Notes: generated by a model not told the origin, from the sequence alone. A stretch of DNA of 40,891 nt from Pseudomonadota bacterium (GCA_018623135.1 JAAZVW010000010.1:1-40891), one strand, 5' to 3'; positions 1 to 8,231 are shown, numbered from the stretch's first letter. Numbers and translations are program-made.

Positions 1-884
1 CCCATAGTAACAGAATGAGACTGGCCATTTTCATCTACAAACTTTTGTGAAAACGCATCAGAAAAACGGGACCCAAGCTTAAATATATTACCCACTTCAA
101 TGGCCTTAATTTCCTCTAAATCTTCCCTTTGTGTATGAGAATCTGCAAGAAGTTCCGCCAATGCGCTTTCATCATCGATAATTTCTTTATTAATAGCCTC
201 TTTTGTACCAGGAATGCGGTAGACAATATCTTCTCCTGAACCTGTAATCGTTTGAAATTCATGTGAATACTTAGAAAAAGCGCCACCAGAAGCAACCGTT
301 AACAATGTCACATCTCCAATACCACAGCGAGCATAAACATTTGTATAAGCAGATATTGCCTTTTCGTAAAAGGCATCTAAATCTTCTTGATTTGGGTGAA
401 AAGAGTACATGTCTTTCATTCTAAACTCTCGCCCACGTAAAAGCCCCGATTTAGCTCTGGCTTCGTTACGAAACTTCGTCTGAATTTGATAAACAGTTTT
501 TGGTAAATCTCTATAAGATTGAATAAATTGATTCATTAAAGGTGTAACAACTTCTTCATGTGTTGCACCTAACGCCAAATCACGATCTCCCTGACCTTTT
601 AACTTGTATAAAACATCAATTTTATCCCAACGACCTGTTTTATCCCAAATTTCACGTGGTTGTAACGCTGGCATAAGAATTTCATCTGCGCCGAGCTGGT
701 TCATTTCATCTCTTATAATATTTTCAATTTTATTTAGAACACGCAAACCAAGGGGCAAATAAGAATATACACCTGCCATAAGTTGCTGAACATAGCCTGC
801 CTTAACAAGTAATTGTGCATTTTTACTTGTATCTGTACTGCTAACATTTTTAAGTGTCTTCGTAAGAGAGTTGCTCATACGCAT
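1..884 (-). CDS. proS: proline--tRNA ligase, 3' part beyond window start (partial)
   Basis: Reverse-strand frame reads MRMSNSLTKTLKNVSSTDTSKNAQLLVKAGYVQQLMAGVYSYLPLGLRVLNKIENIIRDEMNQLGADEILMPALQP...FRNEARAKSGLLRGREFRMKDMYSFH, typical of bacterial ProS; open to window edge. Confidence 0.95.
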   Translation of the reverse strand, partial: MRMSNSLTKTLKNVSSTDTSKNAQLLVKAGYVQQLMAGVYSYLPLGLRVLNKIENIIRDEMNQLGADEILMPALQPREIWDKTGRWDKIDVLYKLKGQGDRDLALGATHEEVVTPLMNQFIQSYRDLPKTVYQIQTKFRNEARAKSGLLRGREFRMKDMYSFHPNQEDLDAFYEKAISAYTNVYARCGIGDVTLLTVASGGAFSKYSHEFQTITGSGEDIVYRIPGTKEAINKEIIDDESALAELLADSHTQREDLEEIKAIEVGNIFKLGSRFSDAFSQKFVDENGQSHSVTM

Positions 885-970
885 AGTTTATTTCCCTTTT
901 ATACTGCGATATTCTTGATTGTTAGCCTCTAGTATAGGCACAAATAAGAAAAATAAAAAAGTGGTATAGC

Positions 971-991
971 GTATAAAATGGATTTTAATGG
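971..991 (+). repeat. End-associated 21-bp repeat copy 1 (GTATAAAATGGATTTTAATGG)
   Basis: 19/21 match to 11311-11331 GTGTAAAATGGATTTTAGTGG at the other island end, same orientation. Confidence 0.7.
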
Positions 992-1004
992 GACGACAGG
1001 ATTC
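992..1004 (+). repeat. Putative distal att core (duplicated tRNA-Ser 3' segment)
   Basis: GACGACAGGATTC identical to 11358-11370 within tRNA-Ser. Confidence 0.75.
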
Positions 1005-1091
1005 ATATTTAACGACATATCTTATTGTTATTAAATAAATAAAAGTGTTAAAGTTTTATCTAAACCCCCAATTATGCCCCCAATATTAACT

Positions 1092-2234
1092 TTATACCCT
1101 TAATAAAGACACTAAAGCTTCAAAAGAATATAGGGCAGAACGACTTCCCGAAGCCTCTTCCACTGTTTTTAAATACCCTCTCTCCGACAGAGTTCTAGCC
1201 ATTTTAACAGCGGTCGATGTAGGAATATCGCTTTCATGAGTAAATGAACTATTACGAAATATAGGCTTAGCAAATATAAAGTCCAGAGCAGAAATACACC
1301 ATTTCGAAGACAACTCCTCCCTAAACACATCTTTCATCTCTTCATATAAACGAGAAATTGACTCTGCCACTTCTAAATTTCGACTAGCCTGAACCTCAAC
1401 CGCTTTGAGAAAAAATTCACACCAGCTAGTCCAATCACCAGATTCTGAAACCCTTCTCATTGAATCGATGTACTGATCTTTATTTTCTTCCAAATAACCA
1501 CTGATATAGAAATGAGGAGAGGATATTACCCCTTTTTGCCATAAAAAAAGCGTGATCATCATACGGCCAACACGACCATTACCGTCAAGAAAAGGGTGAA
1601 GAGATTCAAATTCCACATGAGAAATCGCTGTTTTTATCAACAATTCTTCATCTTTATGATTCATATAATCAAACAACATATCAAGACCTGACTGTAAGCT
1701 TTCAGGTCTAATTGGAGTAAATAGGACTTTCTTACGACCATCCACTAAATAGTTTTGCTTATCCTTAAACTGACCTGGCATTTTATCCGCACCACGGCCA
1801 AATTTAAGCAATTGTTCATGCATAAGCCTGATCACATGAGGACTAAGTTCTCGCCCCTCTAACAATAACTCCTGAGTTTTATTAAGAGCCACTTGATACA
1901 AAAAGGTTTCAATTGTTTCATTCCTAGCATGCGGAGAGAAAAAATCCTCATCTTCGTTTGCATCCGCTTCTAAAATTAGAATTTCATCCATAGTACTTAC
2001 AGTACCTTCAATCCTAGAAGAAATGATTGCCTCTTGACGCCTCAAAGGGGTCAAAAAGATGGCACTATTATTCATCGATTTCAGCATCTGATCAAACCTA
2101 GCCATTGCGGTAGAAGCTTTTGCCAATGGCTTTGATAAACGTCGATAATCCAAATTCATGTCATCTGGAGGGAATCCCCCATAATGATAATCAACTGCCC
2201 CTGAAAAATCCAACTCTGATTCCAATGTTGCCAT
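1092..2234 (-). CDS. Fic family protein (Fic_N + Fic + C-terminal winged-HTH-like), putative AMPylase
   Basis: Canonical Fic motif HPFLDGNGRVGR; upstream inhibitory-motif-like SSRIEG (S/TxxxEG); C-terminal wHTH-like region. Confidence 0.93.
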   Translation of the reverse strand: MATLESELDFSGAVDYHYGGFPPDDMNLDYRRLSKPLAKASTAMARFDQMLKSMNNSAIFLTPLRRQEAIISSRIEGTVSTMDEILILEADANEDEDFFSPHARNETIETFLYQVALNKTQELLLEGRELSPHVIRLMHEQLLKFGRGADKMPGQFKDKQNYLVDGRKKVLFTPIRPESLQSGLDMLFDYMNHKDEELLIKTAISHVEFESLHPFLDGNGRVGRMMITLFLWQKGVISSPHFYISGYLEENKDQYIDSMRRVSESGDWTSWCEFFLKAVEVQASRNLEVAESISRLYEEMKDVFREELSSKWCISALDFIFAKPIFRNSSFTHESDIPTSTAVKMARTLSERGYLKTVEEASGSRSALYSFEALVSLLRV

Positions 2235-2290
2235 ATCAATATGTAACCTTATTATTATAACTCTTTATATCAACACCAGATTAATACCTT

Positions 2291-2480
2291 TGTTAATCAA
2301 AAACAATCAAAAATGATCAACTAACCTATTTGTTGATCAGAATGCACACACAAAACTATTTGTTGATCAAAAACATATAAAAATGATCAACTAACCTATT
2401 TGTTGATCAGAATGCGCACACAAAACTATTTGTTGATCGAAAACATACAAAAACGATTAACTAACCCATTTATTCTTCAA
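2291..2480. repeat. 70-bp-period tandem repeat array with TGATCAAC/GTTGATCA inverted boxes, upstream of fic
   Basis: Unit TGTTGATCAAAAACATATAAAAATGATCAACTAACCTATTTGTTGATCAGAATGCGCACACAAAACTATT at 2361; related units at 2291 and 2431. Confidence 0.9.
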
Positions 2481-2490
2481 AAGTTCTTAA

Positions 2491-4152
2491 TCAACGATCT
2501 GTCTTCTCTTCATACATACCTTCATCAGCAAGCTTAAGAAGGGCCTCAGGGTTTGTTCCATCTTCTGGATAGGTAGAGATACCAACAGAGGCGCCAATTT
2601 CAATGTCTGTACCGTTGAAATCAAAAGGTGTTGAAAGACTCTCTTTAATACTATCCACATGCGCTTGAGCTTGCTCTTTTGTGCTGTCTAGTAGGAGAAT
2701 TGCAAACTCATCACCGCCAAGACGGGTGGTTAGCGCACGCTTAGGAAATAGGGCTGTTAAACGCTCTGCAACGCCTTTTAGAATCGCATCACCAGCATCG
2801 TGGCCATATGTATCATTCACAGGTTTAAACTTGTTTAAATCAATGAATAGGATGCTATAGACATCAGCTTCATATGCAGCACCCTTTAAAGCCGTCATAA
2901 AGCCTGCACGGTTTGCTAAACCTGTAAGTGCATCAGACATGGCAACCTTACGCCTGTAATTGCGTGAGAGTTCACTCAGAGCTTCAGGCTTAAAGGCGAT
3001 AACCTTGTCTTTATCCTTTAAAATAGCCTGTAGAACAATAAGAGGAACATCCAGTGCATCGGCTGTCTTTTTAAGATCATCACCAAAGTGTTCAAGAGTG
3101 TTTGCAAGAATCTCTCTCGAGTCATAGATACGCTCTGTATCTTGACCTGAGAATGATAGGTATTCAGCTAATTGATCATTCTTCTTATTCTTTACAGCAC
3201 CAAAGGCAACCATTACACCACCCGCTGTAATAATAAGCCCTGCAAGCAAGTCATTCTGCGTAAACTCTTTAAGAGATAAACCTGTAAGAGGTTGTGTTGC
3301 CCATTCCCAAAATAAAGTAGAAAAAGGAGCTAAGGCTGCAAGAGCTAAATAATTCTCTGATTTAATCACATGCGAGCTGGCAAATTCAATATAGCGAATC
3401 GGTGCAATAATGAGTGCACCAACAACAAGACCAAAGAAAATACTCTCAGGATGTGTAAAATCTTGTAGTGTTGGCATGTTACCCATAATAAGCTGCCCTG
3501 TTTGCATGTGTATTAGGGCACCTATAAGGCTTAATGCTAGGAATAACATAGCAACCACAAACATAACATAGCCAATTACACGAGAACGAGCTTTAGGATC
3601 AGAACTTGTCTGCACAGCAACCTTGTGTGGTTTGTGAAATTCAGCAATAAACACACGTGCGGCCTGTAAGAATGAGAATAAGAACACAAGCCCATAGAGT
3701 GTTGCTTTGCTTTCACTCTGCACACCTGCACATACCCATAATACACCGCCTAGCACAATAAGAGAGCCTAGAATTTGCCACCTGCCTGTACTACGTGAAA
3801 GGAATAGCCAGCTTGCAATAAGGCTAGCAACAATACTAGAACGCTGAAGCAAAGCACCTTCTGCGGCTGTTACAAGAGAGAATATTTCAAAGCTTAATAA
3901 GAAGCTGACAATAAGAACCAGTCCATAGCCCCATGTGTCTACTGAGCGAAGTGTCTCTTTCGATAATGCACCATGACCTGCATAGGCGAGTAATACCCAT
4001 GCTGCAGAAATAAACAAAGAGCATGTATATATCATCGCATTTGCTTCAAGTACTTTAGAACTAAAGCCAACAGCAAGGTTACCTAAGCCCCATAGCACAG
4101 AAATAGAGAAAATGGCGAGTATCCATGCAATGCGAATATCTTTAGAACTCAT
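2491..4152 (-). CDS. EamA-like (DMT-type multi-TM) sensor/transporter domain fused to GGDEF diguanylate cyclase (island copy)
   Basis: Hydrophobic N-terminal ~10 TM EamA-like region; C-terminal DALTGLANRAGF...RLGGDEFAILL; start reassigned to MSSKDIRIAW overlapping upstream stop (ATGA). Confidence 0.85.
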   Translation of the reverse strand: MSSKDIRIAWILAIFSISVLWGLGNLAVGFSSKVLEANAMIYTCSLFISAAWVLLAYAGHGALSKETLRSVDTWGYGLVLIVSFLLSFEIFSLVTAAEGALLQRSSIVASLIASWLFLSRSTGRWQILGSLIVLGGVLWVCAGVQSESKATLYGLVFLFSFLQAARVFIAEFHKPHKVAVQTSSDPKARSRVIGYVMFVVAMLFLALSLIGALIHMQTGQLIMGNMPTLQDFTHPESIFFGLVVGALIIAPIRYIEFASSHVIKSENYLALAALAPFSTLFWEWATQPLTGLSLKEFTQNDLLAGLIITAGGVMVAFGAVKNKKNDQLAEYLSFSGQDTERIYDSREILANTLEHFGDDLKKTADALDVPLIVLQAILKDKDKVIAFKPEALSELSRNYRRKVAMSDALTGLANRAGFMTALKGAAYEADVYSILFIDLNKFKPVNDTYGHDAGDAILKGVAERLTALFPKRALTTRLGGDEFAILLLDSTKEQAQAHVDSIKESLSTPFDFNGTDIEIGASVGISTYPEDGTNPEALLKLADEGMYEEKTDR

Positions 4153-4367
4153 CGTTGTAGAACTCCCCATGTTGCAAGAGCGATAAGTACAACAATGGCA
4201 GTTGTGCATGCATAGAATGTCATGCGCCATACACGTTTTTGACCTTGCACTTCTAGCAAGCGATCAAGCTCATCATGACGACGCTCTTTTTCAATAAAGA
4301 CATCAATATCTTTGAGCTTGTATAGCTCTTCATCTGCTTTGGTTGGGTTGGTTCTACGTTCGTTCAT
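4149..4367 (-). CDS. Small single-TM protein with charged N-terminus, coupled to the EamA-GGDEF gene
   Basis: 72 aa; DIDVFIEKERRHDELDRLLEVQGQKRVWRMTFYACTTAIVVLIALATWG; paralogous to 38353-38607; ATGA overlap with downstream gene. Confidence 0.8.
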   Translation of the reverse strand: MNERRTNPTKADEELYKLKDIDVFIEKERRHDELDRLLEVQGQKRVWRMTFYACTTAIVVLIALATWGVLQR

Positions 4368-4388
4368 TATATCCGTATTTTTAGTTAT

Positions 4389-4934
4389 TTATCTGTGAAT
4401 TCTGTCTGTTAAATAATGTAACCCTAAAAGAGTTGCAGAAAGCAAGCTAGCAAGACTAAAAAAGTAAATAATAGCCCATCCAAACTTAAAGCATTCTAAA
4501 TAGGGTTTTAATGAATGTATATTGATTTCATTTACTCCGAACAAAGCAGGCAATAAACCTAAAATGTAAATAACAATAGAAATAAAAGCGCAATAACCAA
4601 AGAGGTAACACAAAAAAGAACGCCGAGATATCGTTTTACCTTTTAGAGTTGTTTTATGAATGCCTTTAATTTCAGAATCGACATTATCATTATCAAATGT
4701 TGCGACTACAGCTAAGGATGTTATATAAAAACCAATCATAATATTGAGTAAGTTATTGATTTCATCCACAAGTCCGCCAGTATTAAACAATACGCTTTTA
4801 TTCGGAATGTGATTCAATAGAAGTATTGCACCTATTGTCAGAATAATAGGTACCCAAAATTGAAAAATTCTTAAACTTGGATTTTTTATTCTTAAAAATA
4901 ACAAGCATGTAAAAAAATGGGTTATTGATTTCAT
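4389..4934 (-). CDS. Predicted 4-TM membrane protein, function unknown
   Basis: 181 aa with four hydrophobic segments; 19 bp downstream of 4954-5940 gene. Confidence 0.75.
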   Translation of the reverse strand: MKSITHFFTCLLFLRIKNPSLRIFQFWVPIILTIGAILLLNHIPNKSVLFNTGGLVDEINNLLNIMIGFYITSLAVVATFDNDNVDSEIKGIHKTTLKGKTISRRSFLCYLFGYCAFISIVIYILGLLPALFGVNEINIHSLKPYLECFKFGWAIIYFFSLASLLSATLLGLHYLTDRIHR

Positions 4935-4953
4935 TATAATATCCTCGAGGCTG

Positions 4954-5940
4954 TTACTTTAACTCAGGTAAAGAGTTAGCAATTTTTGACATTTTTTCTA
5001 AGACATCTGGTCTAACTGTTGAGTACCATTGAGATAACTTAACTGAAAACCCTTCAATCTTCTCATTTTTAATAAAAGCTTGTTCTAATACATCATTCGT
5101 AAATTCAGCGCTATCGATTGTTTGAGAATCAATATGAGTCATTTTTGATTGTCCCTGGTCTGTTTTAATTCTTAAAAACATTTGGGAAGTCTCTTTATTT
5201 CCGGAAAACTCCCTCCATTTTTCTTGCCCAAACTTTAACAAATCCGCAAGATTTTCAAATTTTGCATGTTTAGATACCTTAAATAAATTGCTAGTTTTTT
5301 GTATTTCCAATAATGGTGTTTCATCCCACCTATCTTCTACTTCTTTTTCTTTAACGAATTCGAATCCTTGCAGTTTCCCTGTTTTAAGCATTTCTCCAAT
5401 TGTATCAGAAGGGTACCCTTTTATAATAACATTAGGCCTACAAAGTTTCTCTTGGTTTTTACTATTTTTATATGTTTTCTGATGCTCAGGATTAGAAAAC
5501 ACCCTAGTCAAAAATGCTTCCAATCTACTTAAAGTAATTGAAGGGGCTATTTCTAATACTATTACATGTTTTCCTTTTGTATTATCCTTTTTTATCAAGA
5601 CATGAGAAGAGTAGTGAGACATATCATCATCACCTTTTTGATCTTCCCTTGTCTTACCTGTTTTTCTATTAAATACAGCTGAGTCCGCTTCATTTTCATC
5701 TCCGACATGTAATACAAAATAATATGATTCATCATTTTCTGATAAATCTGTAGACCAAATTTCTTTTGATTTATCTTTGCCAAAAGCCATCGTGAATTTA
5801 TTATTAATAGAAACTCTAAAAGCATCTATTATCTCTTCTAGTGTGAAAGAGGGTGCACCTTCCAATTCCTGTATGTTTTTAGGCGTTAGAACTTCAATAG
5901 TTCCTTGCTGTACCCAACGATGAGTGGTAGATAGTGGCAT
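4954..5940 (-). CDS. Hypothetical soluble protein, partner of 4-TM protein
   Basis: 328-aa ORF with no recognised family, charged/soluble composition, same strand and close spacing to 4389-4934. Confidence 0.75.
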   Translation of the reverse strand: MPLSTTHRWVQQGTIEVLTPKNIQELEGAPSFTLEEIIDAFRVSINNKFTMAFGKDKSKEIWSTDLSENDESYYFVLHVGDENEADSAVFNRKTGKTREDQKGDDDMSHYSSHVLIKKDNTKGKHVIVLEIAPSITLSRLEAFLTRVFSNPEHQKTYKNSKNQEKLCRPNVIIKGYPSDTIGEMLKTGKLQGFEFVKEKEVEDRWDETPLLEIQKTSNLFKVSKHAKFENLADLLKFGQEKWREFSGNKETSQMFLRIKTDQGQSKMTHIDSQTIDSAEFTNDVLEQAFIKNEKIEGFSVKLSQWYSTVRPDVLEKMSKIANSLPELK

Positions 5941-6051
5941 TGATAGTATCCTTAACGTTTCACAAAAATATTTAAATAATTACGGTTCTAACCATAAATG
6001 TTTACCCTGTTTTTTGCAATCATAAATAAACGGTAAAAAACAAACACACTC

Positions 6052-6079
6052 TTGACTTATCCCCACAAAGGCATATACT
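6052..6079 (+). promoter_or_regulatory. sigma70-like promoter for putative sRNA
   Basis: TTGACT - 16 nt - TATACT. Confidence 0.6.
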
Positions 6080-6085
6080 CATAAA

Positions 6086-6166
6086 TGGAATGAGACCAAC
6101 GTACATTCTGGGGCTTCAAATCCCCATACAAGATGGCTAGCACCGCCATCAATGGTGTTTTTTTTG
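6086..6166 (+). ncRNA. Putative small structured RNA
   Basis: Follows promoter; hairpins GGGG-cttcaaat-CCCC and GATGGC-tagcacc-GCCATC, then CACC...GGTG and T8 tract. Confidence 0.5.
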
Positions 6167-6220
6167 TGCCTTAATGCTGACCATTATTAAGGCCAATCAA
6201 ACGTGATATTCAATTCTGTA

Positions 6221-6311
6221 TCAGCCAGAAGGTGGTGCTATGTCCAATGGGTGCCCTGCATCCTAAAAACACCACGCCATTATCTTGTAGTGGATTTGAA
6301 CTTCTGGCTGA
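6221..6311. repeat. Long structured inverted element, perfect 11-bp terminal stem
   Basis: TCAGCCAGAAG (6221-6231) / CTTCTGGCTGA (6301-6311), inner GTGGTG/CACCAC; reverse complement resembles the 6086-6166 element. Confidence 0.7.
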
Positions 6312-6366
6312 CCTTTATCCGTCAGCCTTGTTAATTTATTATAATAAAACAAGGAAGTTCGACATT

Positions 6367-6966
6367 ATGAACACAATTAAACTAGCGCTTGTTTCTGCGC
6401 TTTATATTGCCGCTGTTACAGCTCAGGCTGAAACTTTTAATCTTAAAGACTATAGCCCTTACATTGGTGCTGAATTAGGTTCTGCGTCTGTAAATTATGA
6501 TTCTGTTGCTGGTCTTGATGCATCCTCTTTTTATGCAGATAGCTTTACCTTGGCAACTCTTCATGGTGGTTTAGAGTTAAATGAACGCTTAGCTCTTGAA
6601 GCTGGCTACACAAGAACAGATGAAAAGAACCAAAGCTTTGATTTTGGCGGCGGTGTAGATGGAACAACTCAAACTCAATTCTCTACAATTCATATTGATG
6701 CGATTGGTAAATTACCTGTAACAAAAAAAGTAAAAGCTCTTGCCTCTTTGGGGCTTGCTCACATTAATGTGGACTCTTCAGGTGTTGTTTCAGGCACCGA
6801 CTTTTCTGATGATGACAGTGATTTCGGCTGGCGCTTAGGTGCAGGTGCTCAGTATAAGCTTTCTGAGAAGGTTGATGTGCGAGGAATGCTTCGTTACATG
6901 GGCACAAACTTAGAAGGTGTAGAGCATACGCTAGAGTACGCTGTAGGCGTGAATTATAAGTTTTAA
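6367..6966 (+). CDS. Outer-membrane beta-barrel (porin/OmpA-like barrel family) protein
   Basis: Signal peptide MNTIKLALVSALYIAAVTAQA, alternating beta pattern, terminal ...YAVGVNYKF; start moved from 6232 to the ATG with AAGGAAG RBS. Confidence 0.85.
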   Translation: MNTIKLALVSALYIAAVTAQAETFNLKDYSPYIGAELGSASVNYDSVAGLDASSFYADSFTLATLHGGLELNERLALEAGYTRTDEKNQSFDFGGGVDGTTQTQFSTIHIDAIGKLPVTKKVKALASLGLAHINVDSSGVVSGTDFSDDDSDFGWRLGAGAQYKLSEKVDVRGMLRYMGTNLEGVEHTLEYAVGVNYKF

Positions 6967-7086
6967 TAATCTCTTTTAACATTCTGAGCCTCTTGCTTTT
7001 TGGTGAGAGGCTTTTTAAGGTTTGTTGTATTTGACAGTGTTTACTAAAACAAACATAATAATAATGAATTTGAAGGGGCAAAACCT

Positions 7087-7635
7087 ATGTTAAAAAACAC
7101 TACAGTATTATTTATTCTTATTTTTATAACGGCTTGTTCTCCTATACAAAAGTACTCAAACTTAGAACAACCGATAAATCAAATACTACAGGCAGATATC
7201 GGATCTATAGTTTTACGAATTGATAAATCTGAAGATTTAAAAAATGCTTTTGGGAAAAAAGACATATGGGGTGGGAAAGTTGATTTAGGCCATCAGCTCA
7301 TTTTATTTGAAGGAATTAAAAATGATAAAGTTTCTCTATATGTGAAAAATGTTACAGTAAAAAGCAATGAAGACGTATTCACACGGTACATGAATAACGA
7401 TAGAATTCATACCTCCCATAATGCCAATATATATGCAAATGGCAATTACGGGTACATTAATGGAAGCTCAACAACAACGCTACAAAAAGCAAAGCCAATA
7501 AAGAGAGAAGTTATAAATAATAGTAATCACTTAATAGAACTAGATTTCAAAAAAGAGAAAAGTTTTGAATACGGTGGTTATATTATAGAAATTCTGAAAG
7601 CAACACCTTTTAATCTCACATACATAATTAAGTAA
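7087..7635 (+). CDS. Hypothetical lipoprotein
   Basis: 182 aa with signal/lipobox LFILIFITAC|SP. Confidence 0.75.
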   Translation: MLKNTTVLFILIFITACSPIQKYSNLEQPINQILQADIGSIVLRIDKSEDLKNAFGKKDIWGGKVDLGHQLILFEGIKNDKVSLYVKNVTVKSNEDVFTRYMNNDRIHTSHNANIYANGNYGYINGSSTTTLQKAKPIKREVINNSNHLIELDFKKEKSFEYGGYIIEILKATPFNLTYIIK

Positions 7636-7640
7636 TCTTA

Positions 7641-8231
7641 CTAAAAACTATTAGCCCCAAACCTCTTAAACATTAAAAAATCAACATGTGAATCAGCATG
7701 ATTAAGCTGATCAAGCAATTTAAAATAAGTTGTTTTGTGCATGTGTTTAGGTTTAGGGAAATAGGTGTCGTAGCTTCCTTCTTTGCAATAGCGATCTTGT
7801 AGTTTGTGTTTCTTGCGGATTGCTCGGTTAATGATACATTCGTTTTGAGAACGATACGGCAGATGATCAAAAGCTTGCCTTGAAACAAACTTACGGTATG
7901 TATCAGAAAAGTATAAAACAGCGCAACGCTTCTCTGTTACAGGGCAAACAAACCACCATCTCTTGCCGCCATAAAAGGGCGTGGTTGTGGTTAAATTCAT
8001 TTTGTAAGAAATCGGTTCTCTATTACATGAAAAGTGAAATTCAAGATAAGGGTTTTTGGTTAAAGAGATGCAATAACTTATTCGTGCGGTGACTTGTTGA
8101 TTTGTTTTCCATACCGAAATCCCAGAAATCTGACTTTCGTTGTTAAAATCCCATGTCTTAGTGAGCGAAAAAATACTTAGCCTTAATAAATCTTCTGTTG
8201 TAGTTACCATTGTAATTTCTTTCCCCCTCAT
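7641..8231 (-). CDS. Hypothetical island-associated protein
   Basis: 196 aa; motif TTTTPFYGGKRWWFVCPVTEKRCAVLYF, Cys/aromatic rich. Confidence 0.7.
   Translation of the reverse strand: MRGKEITMVTTTEDLLRLSIFSLTKTWDFNNESQISGISVWKTNQQVTARISYCISLTKNPYLEFHFSCNREPISYKMNLTTTTPFYGGKRWWFVCPVTEKRCAVLYFSDTYRKFVSRQAFDHLPYRSQNECIINRAIRKKHKLQDRYCKEGSYDTYFPKPKHMHKTTYFKLLDQLNHADSHVDFLMFKRFGANSF

Noticed and set aside
992-1004. Second (partial) tRNA gene
   Set aside because: Only a 13-bp fragment matching the tRNA-Ser 3' half; best explained as an att duplication.
2291-2480. 70-bp tandem repeats as a CRISPR array
   Set aside because: Whole 70-bp unit is conserved with no variable spacers and no cas genes nearby.
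4153-4230. Upstream extension MAHDILCMHNCHCCTYRSCN of the island GGDEF protein
   Set aside because: Overlaps the small TM gene; the ATGA-coupled start at 4152 matches the core paralog organisation.
5288-5825. Short ORFs (5288-5482 +, 5595-5825 -) within the 328-aa gene
   Set aside because: Contained in a longer ORF with good context; no independent RBS or domain evidence.
6086-6311. Retron msr/msd-like ncRNA
   Set aside because: Inverted pairing is present but there is no reverse transcriptase gene in the window.
6232-6366. N-terminal extension of the OMP ORF (MVLCPMGALHPKNTT...)
   Set aside because: Overlaps the structured inverted element and precedes a clear signal peptide start with RBS at 6367.
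6764-7081. 105-aa ORF antisense to the OMP
   Set aside because: Antisense to a well-supported gene and composition looks like a frame artefact.
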